Below, piece after piece: positions 1 through 5,305 of a DNA stretch of 5,305 bases (within the stretch, counting starts at the first letter, position 1; each line of letters starts with the position of its first letter). The notes under the pieces were generated by a model. That model saw nothing but the letters and a program-made list of their open reading frames with translations, had not been told where the DNA came from and did no database searches. The stretch comes from an uncultured Clostridium sp. (GTDB lineage: Bacteria; Bacillota; Clostridia; Clostridiales; Clostridiaceae), in contig CAKVLD010000127.1 of NCBI GenBank assembly GCA_934755305.1, positions 1 through 5,305 of the forward strand, read 5' to 3'. A program made the position numbers and the translations under genes.

Positions 1-1
1 T

Positions 2-1063
2 TTTGGATATATTACTGCTGCTGGTATGTTACCAATTTTTCTATTTAATCTATTTAGTGGTGTATTAGTAGATAACTTTAATAAAAAAAAGATTCTTATA
101 CTTACTGATATTTTAAGTTCACTTACATGTATAGTAGTATCTTTTATGGTATTTAACAACATTATAAACATTCCAATTTTAATTATTGCATCTTTTTTAT
201 TAGGCACATGTAGTAGTTTATTTGACCCTGCTGCTAAGTCTATAGTTAAAGATTTAATAAATAAAAATAATCTTATACGAGCCAATTCAATTTTTAATAC
301 AGTTTTACAAATAATTAGTGTTGCTTCACCTTTAATAGCTTCTATATTATGTGGTATATTAGGCTTAAATTTAGCCTATATATTTTTATATAATGGAGTA
401 ACATTCTTTATATCAGCTATTTCTGAATTTTATATAAATTATACTAATATACAATCTTCTCCAGTAAAACTCTCTAAAGATTTAGTAATAAAGGATATTT
501 TAGATGGATTATACTACATTAAAAGTACTAAATGGCTATTCCAATTACTTTTAGTAATTGCATTTGTTAACTTCTTCTTATCTGGATATAATATTATACT
601 TCCCTTATTTTTTAATAATAATTTTTATAATGGTGAAAGTTTATATTTTACAGCAATATCATGTGAAGCATTATTTGGTATCTTAGGCGGAGTATCTTTA
701 TCCTTAAAAAATTCTAACAATACAAATTTAAAAAAAGAATTATTCCTTTGTGGAATTTCCATATTATTTATACAACTTTTTAAATTAAAATATTTAGTTT
801 TATTTTTTATTGGATTATATGGTTTCTTTTTATCAAGATTTAACATTTTATTTTTCTCTTATATACAAAATAACGTTGATGAAAATAAACTTGGCCGTGT
901 ATTATCAATAATATTCATGATAGCTCTTGGCCTTATGCCTTTTGGTAATCTTATTTTTGGATTTTTAGGATCATCTATTATTAACTTTGCTTATATAGTA
1001 TTCGGTCTAGGTATAATATTATCAACTTTATTAATTAAAACTAACTTATTAAATTCACAATAA
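2..1063 (+). CDS. MFS efflux transporter, 5'-truncated by the window edge
   Basis: A polytopic membrane protein of the major facilitator superfamily, probably exporting the product of the NRPS encoded just downstream. The reading frame is open from base 2, so the start codon lies outside the window; the ATG at 26 is an internal methionine. 353 residues are visible against roughly 400-420 in the EntS/MFS_3-like drug and siderophore exporters it resembles, so about the first transmembrane helix is missing. Visible residues 20-30 (GVLVDNFNKKK) match the MFS loop 2-3 motif (G-x-x-x-D-x-x-x-x-K/R). Residues 74-98, with FDPAAKSIV and RANSIF, match the conserved TM4-5 region of this exporter group. 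About ten further hydrophobic helices follow, and the C-terminus is short and polar. Only 48 bp separate its stop from the NRPS start, with no terminator between, so the two are probably co-transcribed. The family is fairly certain; the exported substrate is inferred from the neighbour only. Confidence 0.85.
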   Translation, partial: FGYITAAGMLPIFLFNLFSGVLVDNFNKKKILILTDILSSLTCIVVSFMVFNNIINIPILIIASFLLGTCSSLFDPAAKSIVKDLINKNNLIRANSIFNTVLQIISVASPLIASILCGILGLNLAYIFLYNGVTFFISAISEFYINYTNIQSSPVKLSKDLVIKDILDGLYYIKSTKWLFQLLLVIAFVNFFLSGYNIILPLFFNNNFYNGESLYFTAISCEALFGILGGVSLSLKNSNNTNLKKELFLCGISILFIQLFKLKYLVLFFIGLYGFFLSRFNILFFSYIQNNVDENKLGRVLSIIFMIALGLMPFGNLIFGFLGSSIINFAYIVFGLGIILSTLLIKTNLLNSQ

Positions 1064-1065
1064 AA

Positions 1066-1073
1066 GGGAGGTG
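1066..1073 (+). promoter_or_regulatory. Strong Shine-Dalgarno, distant from the NRPS start
   Basis: GGGAGGTG is a near-perfect complement to the 16S rRNA 3' end, placed 2 bases after the exporter stop. The next in-frame ATG of the NRPS is at 1112, 38 nt past the end of this motif, far more than the usual 5-10 nt. The NRPS frame is closed upstream by a TAG at 1079-1081 and has no ATG, GTG or TTG between 1082 and 1111, so 1112 is the first conventional start. No better Shine-Dalgarno is visible directly before 1112. Confidence 0.7.
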
Positions 1074-1076
1074 TAT

Positions 1077-1101
1077 CATAGTATATTCACTTTATACTAT
1101 G
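1077..1101 (+). other. Hairpin between Shine-Dalgarno and NRPS start codon
   Basis: The arms CATAGTATA (1077-1085) and TATACTATG (1093-1101) are perfect reverse complements around a 7-nt loop. Folded, the stem removes 25 nt and leaves about 13 nt between the Shine-Dalgarno at 1066-1073 and the ATG at 1112. There is no T tract after the stem, so it does not look like a terminator. The base pairing is seen directly; a role in setting ribosome spacing or controlling translation of the NRPS is inference. Confidence 0.5.
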
Positions 1102-1111
1102 TATTAAATAT

Positions 1112-4100
1112 ATGACTAATATAATAAAAGAATTTAAAAACAACCTTATATTATCCCCAGATAAAATAGCACTATACTATGGTGATAATACTACATTATC
1201 TTATAAAGATTTAGATGCTAAATCAGATTATTTAGCATCTTATCTATCACTTAACGGTATTAAAAAAAATGATATAGTCCCTATACTTTTTAAGCCTTCT
1301 ATTGAAATGATTATCTCAATATTTGCAATATTAAAAGTAGGTGCTGCTTATTTACCTATAAATCCCAAGGAACCTTTTTCACGAATTCAATTTCTAATAG
1401 AAGATAGTAATGCTTCTATATTATTAAAAAGTTCTGATATAACTTTATCTAATAATATATCTATATTGACAAAAGATATTTCTGCTAACAAACTTAAATC
1501 ATTCGATACTGATTTTAAATATACTATTGGTGATTATTCATATGTTATATATACTTCTGGTAGTACTGGAACTCCAAAAGGGGTAAAAGTAACCCATGAT
1601 AATTTAATGTATTTACTAAATAACCTTCAAAAATATTATCCCATAGATAAAAATGATAAATATCTTTTGGGGACTCCTTATGTTTTTGATGTATCAGTTT
1701 CAGAAATTTTTGGTTGGATACTAGGTAATGCAAGTCTTGTTATATCTTCATTAGAAACTAAGGAAAGCTTTACTAACATTTCTGATTTAATTGATTCATA
1801 TAATATAACGCATATAGCCCTATCACCCGCCGTTATGAATTTAATATTAAATATCTTAACCAATAAAGAATTAGAAATTTTCAACAAAACACTTAAGCAT
1901 ATAATGATTGCTGGTGATACTTTCCCTTATCATCTTGGAATTGAACTATTAAATAAGCTTCCAAATGTGCTCATTTCAAATCTTTATGGACCTACTGAAG
2001 CTACTGTCTATTGTACAAGATACGATATAACTGACGAAATAAAAAAACTTGACTATATTCCAATAGGAGAATCATTCGATAACTCTTATATAAAATTACT
2101 TAATTCTAATGGTGATGAAGTTCCTATAGGTACAGAAGGTGAAATCTGTATTTATGGAAAAGGTATCTCTAGTGGATATCACAATAATACAATTTTGACA
2201 AATGATAAATTTATTAATGATTTAGATGGTACACCAGGTTATAAAACAGGTGACTTAGGTATTATTACCCAATCTAATGGAATTAAATATATTGGTCGCC
2301 GTGACTTTCAAGTACAAATTAATGGTATACGAGTTGAATTAGGAGAAATTGAAAATGCTATAAATAACATTGATGGAATTACAACATCCACCCTGGTATA
2401 TTCTAACAATAAACTAACTGCATTTTATGTTAGTGACTCAATATTATCTTCAAATAATATCAAAAAACAATTAGAAGATAAACTTCCTAAATATATGATT
2501 CCAAATATATATATAAAATTAGATTCATTACCATTAAATCAAAATGGTAAAATAGACCGAAAAAAGCTTTTAGATTTTACAACACTAACAGATTTAGATG
2601 ACGATCAATTTAACTCTATTGAATTGCAAATAAAATCTATATTTAATGATTTATTAAACACTTCAGTTACTAACAAAAATATAGGCTTCTTTGATTTAGG
2701 TGGTGATTCATTAAGTGCTATTTTAGCTTGCATTAAATTAGAAAATATATTTGGAATTAAACTAACTGAAAACATATTGTACTTATATCCAACTATAGAA
2801 AAGTTAGGTTCGTATATATCCTCACTATTAACAAAACAGACATCCATTAAAAAATCACCACAAAAAGAATTAACTGCTTCAACATATAATACCTTAAAAG
2901 ATATAGTAATTAAAAATATAGATAAAAATACAACTAATCTTAAAGATTTAAGTCTAACTTATAAAACTTTCTATCATCAAAATATTTATGTAACTGAAAA
3001 TTTTAATAGTTTACTGAATATAGAAATAGAAATTCCTAAAACATTTACTATTGAATCAATAGTAAATGCTATAAATATATTAATAGAGACAAATTCAATG
3101 TTCCGAAGCAAACTTAATTATAAAGATAATATTCTTCAGTTTTTTGAATATAGTTCTACTAATCAATTAAATATTCCTATAATTGATTTATCTGGATATT
3201 CTATTGATATTATATCTAAGCTAAAACAATATATTTATGATTTAACTAATACTAAATTAAGTGAAACCAAACTTAATACAATATTACACAATATATTAAT
3301 TATTAATAGTGATTGTGATCAATACACACTCTTATTTTTAATGGATCATAATATTTGTGATTTAGGTAGTAAACATTCTATTAGAAAAAAATTGCTAAAT
3401 ATTTTAAATAATTCTTTAGAAAACAATGAACGTCCATTTGAGGATTATATTAACCTAGTTAGCAAAAAAAATTCCGACGATTTATTATGTAATCCATATA
3501 GTTTATCTATAAAATCTTCTCATACCAAGGTAAATAGATGTAATTTAGATATATTACCTAACGAACCATTTATTGTAAAAAGAAAGCTTGGAGCTATTCT
3601 AAGCAATGATGAACTTATATCAAAATCAGTTTATCTTACTGGACAAATAGGCTGTGAAATATTTGAATGTGATACATTAGCAATTAATACTATAATGAAT
3701 GGACGAAATATTAAAGCTTTAAATATGACTAATTTTATTGGAAATTTACCTATAACAACAACAATCTTATGCAATAAAAATGAAACCTTTATAGACTTCA
3801 AACAAAGAAGTTCTTATGATATAAATTTATTTTATAAAGAAAACCTACATGTACCTTTATATTATGCATATAAAGATTATCCCACTATGAATAATACTCA
3901 AAAGAATATTCAGTATATATTTGATTCTGGCGTTATTATGAATGTTAATTATATGGGAACTTTAAAAAATGAAGAGTTATTACAATTCTTTAATGATATA
4001 CAGAATACTCATAAAGAATTATCAAAATTCCCAATAAAACAACTTAGAGTAAGTGCGGTTTCTGATGAGAATTATTTATACTTATGTTTCATGAGACATC

Positions 4101-4165
4101 CTATTCTAAACAACAATTTTCTAAATAATTACAATTTAGAAATTGTAGATTTTTTAACTAAATAA
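1112..4165 (+). CDS. Nonribosomal peptide synthetase, adenylation-carrier-condensation (A-T-C)
   Basis: A single-module cytoplasmic NRPS of 1017 residues. The adenylation domain (about 8-490) has all the core motifs: LSYKDL (29-34), LKVGAAYLPINP (74-85), the P-loop-like YTSGSTGTPKG (147-157), FDVS (192-195), NLYGPTE (290-296), YKTGDL (377-382), the GRRDFQ hinge region from 395 and NQNGKIDRK (476-484) with catalytic Lys480. It should convert an amino acid and ATP to an aminoacyl-adenylate. The carrier domain (about 495-570) has FFDLGGDSLS with the phosphopantetheine serine at 533. Residues about 615-1017 form a divergent condensation domain: MFRSKL (663-668), DHNICDLGS (745-753) in place of HHxxxDGxS, FEDY (776-779), a GR-containing latch segment with FIGNLP (875-880), and VNYMG near 945-949. 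His746, at the catalytic position, and Asp750 are kept. There is no thioesterase, reductase or epimerase. The start at 1112 is the first conventional codon in frame, although the nearest good Shine-Dalgarno is 38 nt upstream. The product is unknown. Confidence 0.93.
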   Translation: MTNIIKEFKNNLILSPDKIALYYGDNTTLSYKDLDAKSDYLASYLSLNGIKKNDIVPILFKPSIEMIISIFAILKVGAAYLPINPKEPFSRIQFLIEDSNASILLKSSDITLSNNISILTKDISANKLKSFDTDFKYTIGDYSYVIYTSGSTGTPKGVKVTHDNLMYLLNNLQKYYPIDKNDKYLLGTPYVFDVSVSEIFGWILGNASLVISSLETKESFTNISDLIDSYNITHIALSPAVMNLILNILTNKELEIFNKTLKHIMIAGDTFPYHLGIELLNKLPNVLISNLYGPTEATVYCTRYDITDEIKKLDYIPIGESFDNSYIKLLNSNGDEVPIGTEGEICIYGKGISSGYHNNTILTNDKFINDLDGTPGYKTGDLGIITQSNGIKYIGRRDFQVQINGIRVELGEIENAINNIDGITTSTLVYSNNKLTAFYVSDSILSSNNIKKQLEDKLPKYMIPNIYIKLDSLPLNQNGKIDRKKLLDFTTLTDLDDDQFNSIELQIKSIFNDLLNTSVTNKNIGFFDLGGDSLSAILACIKLENIFGIKLTENILYLYPTIEKLGSYISSLLTKQTSIKKSPQKELTASTYNTLKDIVIKNIDKNTTNLKDLSLTYKTFYHQNIYVTENFNSLLNIEIEIPKTFTIESIVNAINILIETNSMFRSKLNYKDNILQFFEYSSTNQLNIPIIDLSGYSIDIISKLKQYIYDLTNTKLSETKLNTILHNILIINSDCDQYTLLFLMDHNICDLGSKHSIRKKLLNILNNSLENNERPFEDYINLVSKKNSDDLLCNPYSLSIKSSHTKVNRCNLDILPNEPFIVKRKLGAILSNDELISKSVYLTGQIGCEIFECDTLAINTIMNGRNIKALNMTNFIGNLPITTTILCNKNETFIDFKQRSSYDINLFYKENLHVPLYYAYKDYPTMNNTQKNIQYIFDSGVIMNVNYMGTLKNEELLQFFNDIQNTHKELSKFPIKQLRVSAVSDENYLYLCFMRHPILNNNFLNNYNLEIVDFLTK

Positions 4166-4265
4166 TTACTTTGTTGCATCATACTTTAGTGAATAAATAA
4201 AATTCAATAAAAAACAAATATTAGGCTTTATTTTTTGCAAATATACTTTCTAATTATAATTAATC

Positions 4266-4295
4266 TAATTTCGCTAAATGTAATTTTATAGAAAA
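4266..4295. repeat. TTTCG repeat, copy 1 (degenerate)
   Basis: TAATTTCGCTAAAT at 4266-4279 is identical to 4876-4889. After 16 bases from the ATTTCG arm (4268-4273) it is followed by AGAAAA (4290-4295), where copy 2 has CGAAAT at the same spacing, so this copy has lost most of its right arm. It sits in the spacer between the NRPS stop and the convergent coiled-coil gene, touching the terminator stem. The function is unknown. Confidence 0.5.
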
Positions 4296-4329
4296 ATAAA
4301 AGCACTATATTCTAGTGCTTTTATTTTTC
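4291..4329. terminator. Bidirectional rho-independent terminator
   Basis: The arms 4291-4307 and 4313-4329 are perfect reverse complements over 17 bp around a 5-nt loop. The core is AGCACTA/TAGTGCT, flanked by an A-rich left side and a T-rich right side, so a T tract follows the GC-containing core on either strand. It lies between two convergent genes, 126 bp past the NRPS stop. On the - strand the stem includes the last two codons and the stop of the coiled-coil gene (stop at 4321-4323). It can therefore end both transcripts. This is a sequence-based prediction. Confidence 0.85.
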
Positions 4330-4791
4330 ATGAATTAATTTATGAATTATACCAACTGAACAACTAAACATTTCAGCTATTTCTTTAATTGTCTTACCTT
4401 GAAGCCTATACATTCTTATGCTTTCTTTTTCTTGTTCCGTAAATCTAGACTTTCTGCCAGCGCCACGTTCATTATGAATTTTTTCTCTATTTTCATTTTT
4501 TAATTTTTGAACTTCTTCATTTAATCTTTTAATCTCTGGCTCATAATTATCAACTAACGCTTTTCTCATCTTCTTCTCGTGTTCTACACTTAGTCTATAT
4601 GCTTCATTTTGCCCTTCTAACAGTTCTATCCTCTTGGTATATTGGATAAATGTTGGGCTATTTTCAAAGTCTATTTCAGCCTTTTCTTTCATTGATGATA
4701 TTTCTTTGTTCAACTTACTGCAAAGTTCTCTCCATTGCTCTATTTCTTTTTCTAATCTTTCTATCTTATCCTTCTGGGTTTCTCTTGCCAT
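4321..4791 (-). CDS. Coiled-coil protein with C-terminal resolvase-type helix-turn-helix
   Basis: A 156-residue, probably cytoplasmic, DNA-binding protein. Residues about 5-107 are charged and heptad-like (runs such as KIERLEKEIEQW and EIKRLNEEVQKL), predicting long coiled coils and therefore a dimer or higher oligomer. Residues 110-116 (GAGRKSR) resemble the minor-groove arm that precedes the Hin-type helix-turn-helix. The helix-turn-helix follows at about 117-155: FTEQEKESIRMYRLQGK, then TIKEIAEMFS, a turn, and a recognition helix SVGIIHKLI. There is no serine-recombinase catalytic domain, so it is not a complete invertase. The start at 4791 has a weak Shine-Dalgarno AGAAG (+ strand 4800-4804) at 8-nt spacing and a good sigma-A promoter upstream. 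The overlapping palindrome at 4805-4824 suggests it represses itself, which is inference. Such proteins are often seen on clostridial plasmids and phages, but I do not recognise a characterised homologue and assign no specific role. Confidence 0.85.
   Translation of the reverse strand: MARETQKDKIERLEKEIEQWRELCSKLNKEISSMKEKAEIDFENSPTFIQYTKRIELLEGQNEAYRLSVEHEKKMRKALVDNYEPEIKRLNEEVQKLKNENREKIHNERGAGRKSRFTEQEKESIRMYRLQGKTIKEIAEMFSCSVGIIHKLIHEK
4327..4346. repeat. 20-bp palindrome inside the 3' end of the coiled-coil gene
   Basis: TTCATGAATTAATTTATGAA is a palindrome with one mismatched pair and differs by a single base from the perfect palindrome at 4805-4824. It lies within the last codons of the coiled-coil gene (encoding the HKLIHE end of the recognition helix) and overlaps the terminator stem by 3 bases. 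The match is direct observation; a role as a protein-binding site is inference. Confidence 0.6.
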
Positions 4792-4804
4792 TTAATCATC
4801 TTCT

Positions 4805-4824
4805 TTCATAAATTAATTTATGAA
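4805..4824. promoter_or_regulatory. Perfect 20-bp palindrome, probable operator
   Basis: TTCATAAATTAATTTATGAA equals its own reverse complement. It lies between the -10 box and the Shine-Dalgarno of the coiled-coil gene, covering the predicted transcription start near 4821. That is a classic position for a repressor site. The likely binder is the helix-turn-helix protein encoded next to it, which is an inference from position and symmetry. Related sites occur at 4327-4346, at 4852-4871 and as a half-site at 5045-5057. Confidence 0.6.
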
Positions 4825-4827
4825 TAA

Positions 4828-4856
4828 ATTGTATCACTCAAATCAATTCTTTTCAA
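4828..4856 (-). promoter_or_regulatory. Sigma-A type promoter of the coiled-coil gene
   Basis: Read on the - strand, TTGAAA (+ strand 4851-4856) is followed by a 17-bp spacer and TACAAT (+ strand 4828-4833). Each box differs from the consensus by one base and the spacing is ideal. Transcription would begin near 4821, giving a leader of about 30 nt before the ATG at 4791. Confidence 0.7.
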
Positions 4857-4871
4857 TCATTAATTTTTGAA
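4852..4871. repeat. Degenerate third copy of the 20-bp palindrome
   Basis: This stretch matches the palindrome at 4805-4824 in 16 of 20 positions, keeping TTCA at the left end and ATTAATTT and TGAA on the right. It covers the -35 box of the coiled-coil promoter. Its centre is 47 bp from that of the perfect copy. In such AT-rich DNA this could be partly chance, so it is less certain than the other two. Confidence 0.35.
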
Positions 4872-4875
4872 TAAG

Positions 4876-4908
4876 TAATTTCGCTAAATAATATTTTTAC
4901 GAAATAAT
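4876..4908. repeat. TTTCG repeat, copy 2
   Basis: TAATTTCGCTAAAT (4876-4889) is an exact copy of 4266-4279. The arm ATTTCG (4878-4883) is inverted as CGAAAT (4900-4905) after 16 bp. ACGAAATAAT (4899-4908) recurs exactly at 5022-5031, and both are followed within a few bases by a TTTTT(T)AC tract. It lies just upstream of the coiled-coil promoter. Confidence 0.55.
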
Positions 4909-4999
4909 TATTTTTTACGGTTTCAAGCCATTTACAAGCGTTTAAAAATTAAATTTTGAATGAATTTTTGTTCAATATAACTAAACTTTTATAAAAAAT

Positions 5000-5033
5000 G
5001 TATTATTTCGCATATATAAATACGAAATAATAC
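5000..5033. repeat. TTTCG repeat, copy 3: perfect 11-bp inverted repeat
   Basis: GTATTATTTCG (5000-5010) and CGAAATAATAC (5023-5033) are perfect reverse complements around a 12-nt loop, with A-rich and T-rich flanks on the two sides. On the - strand it lies 39 nt past the stop of the 65-residue ORF and is followed by ATTTTTTAT, so it could act as a weak terminator. Its arms match the other TTTCG repeats, so a protein-binding site is equally possible. Confidence 0.55.
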
Positions 5034-5072
5034 TTTTTACCCAATTCATAAATTTATCTAAATATTATTATT

Positions 5073-5270
5073 CTAGTATTTATTATTCATAATTTTGCTT
5101 ATAGTCCCTATTGATACTTTATATTTTTTTGCTTTAGATCTATAGCTTCCAATATCATTTTTTATTTTTTCAACTTCTTTTTTAACATTATCTCTAATTT
5201 TATTTTCATATATTTTTAAAAACCCATCCCAGTGATCTTCTAGTATTGTTTTTATTTTACCTTTTTTCAT
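5073..5270 (-). CDS. 65-residue ORF: IS91-transposase-like N-terminus joined to a helix-turn-helix tail
   Basis: The first 35 or so residues (MKKGKIKTILEDHWDGFLKI and the NKIRDNVKKEVEKI segment) resemble, from memory, the N-terminus of clostridial IS91-family transposases, just before their cysteine-rich zinc-binding domain. That domain and the catalytic Y-transposase domain are absent. After about residue 36 the sequence switches to a different, lysine-rich tail, SKAKKYKVSIGTISKIMNNKY, which reads like the last two helices of a helix-turn-helix. The gene has a good start: ATG at 5270 with Shine-Dalgarno AGAGG (+ strand 5280-5284) at 9-nt spacing. It is therefore probably translatable but is most simply read as a transposase remnant fused by deletion to the end of another gene. 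It cannot transpose alone. A genuine small DNA-binding protein is the alternative. Confidence 0.6.
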   Translation of the reverse strand: MKKGKIKTILEDHWDGFLKIYENKIRDNVKKEVEKIKNDIGSYRSKAKKYKVSIGTISKIMNNKY

Positions 5271-5305
5271 ATGCTAAAACCTCTAATTTATAATTAATAA
5301 ATTTA

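Larger units (their letters stand above)
4792..5072. other. Repeat-rich non-coding spacer
   Basis: This 281-bp stretch has no credible ORF on either strand. It holds the coiled-coil promoter with its palindromes, two of the three TTTCG repeats, and a CAAGC direct repeat (4924-4928 and 4935-4939, 11 bp apart) in the only locally GC-richer patch. It also has an imperfect ATTTTGAA/TTCAATAT inverted repeat (4953-4960, 4971-4978) and a TTCATAAATT half-site (5045-5054). The density of symmetrical sites suggests a protein-binding region, such as an operator cluster, partition site or recombination site. Which of these it is cannot be decided here. Confidence 0.5.

Noticed and set aside
625..846. Open frame on the - strand inside the exporter gene
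   Set aside because: It is antisense to a clear membrane protein, has no recognisable domain or ribosome binding site, and is expected by chance in AT-rich DNA.
1077..1101. Terminator between exporter and NRPS
   Set aside because: The stem is AT-rich and no T tract follows, so termination is unlikely.
1071..1115. 14-codon leader peptide starting at GTG and ending in a TGA that overlaps the NRPS ATG
   Set aside because: The GTG lies inside the Shine-Dalgarno itself, leaving no site to initiate it. The overlap is probably chance.
1545..1887. Two overlapping - strand open frames inside the adenylation domain
   Set aside because: They lie opposite strongly conserved NRPS motifs and have no features of their own.
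1112..2600. D-alanine:carrier ligase (DltA) instead of an NRPS adenylation domain
   Set aside because: The domain is fused to carrier and condensation domains and has the NRPS-type FDVS and GRRDFQ motifs. DltA is a separate protein of about 500 residues.
2605..2847. - strand open frame opposite the carrier domain
   Set aside because: It is a shadow of the conserved FFDLGGDSLS region and has no plausible protein features.
4251..4262. Palindrome TAATTATAATTA
   Set aside because: It is pure A/T in AT-rich spacer and has no second copy, so it is not distinguishable from chance.
4321..4791. Complete serine recombinase or invertase
   Set aside because: Only the C-terminal helix-turn-helix resembles Hin. 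The N-terminal catalytic domain is replaced by coiled coil.
4792..5072. CRISPR array
   Set aside because: The repeats are few, of unequal spacing and imperfect; there are no regular spacers and no cas gene.

Overview
The window is extremely AT-rich, and both coding and spacer DNA look like a low-GC Firmicute, most likely a Clostridium. The codons are strongly A/T-ending, the Shine-Dalgarno sequences are GGAGG-type, and the small genes resemble clostridial plasmid, phage or insertion-sequence genes. This assignment is inferred from composition and protein style; there is no rRNA or other taxonomic marker. Whether the DNA is plasmid or chromosome cannot be told.

Left part (1-4165, + strand): the end of a biosynthetic operon. 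A major-facilitator-superfamily exporter, cut off by the window's left edge, is followed 48 bp later by a 1017-residue nonribosomal peptide synthetase (NRPS). The NRPS has the order adenylation - carrier - condensation-like domain, with no thioesterase or reductase. A strong Shine-Dalgarno lies between the two genes, but a 9-bp hairpin separates it from the NRPS start. The likely logic is that the NRPS activates an amino acid, tethers it on its own carrier domain and joins or releases it through the unusual terminal condensation domain, while the transporter exports the product. Other pathway genes would lie to the left, outside the window.

Middle (4166-4329): a short AT-rich spacer ending in a 17-bp perfect hairpin with T-rich flanks on both strands. 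It is probably a bidirectional terminator between the operon and the convergent gene to its right.

Right part (4321-5305, - strand): accessory DNA. It holds a 156-residue coiled-coil protein with a Hin/resolvase-like helix-turn-helix and a well-formed sigma-A promoter, whose predicted start site sits in a 20-bp palindrome. A near-identical palindrome lies inside the 3' end of the same gene. The 281-bp spacer upstream (4792-5072) carries these palindromes and a second repeat family built on ATTTCG...CGAAAT. Last is a 65-residue ORF whose start resembles an IS91-family transposase N-terminus and whose end looks like an unrelated helix-turn-helix tail, so it is probably a recombinant remnant.

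The points most worth following are the adenylation-carrier-condensation NRPS with an altered condensation motif, the hairpin at its ribosome binding site, and the two palindromic repeat families around the coiled-coil gene.
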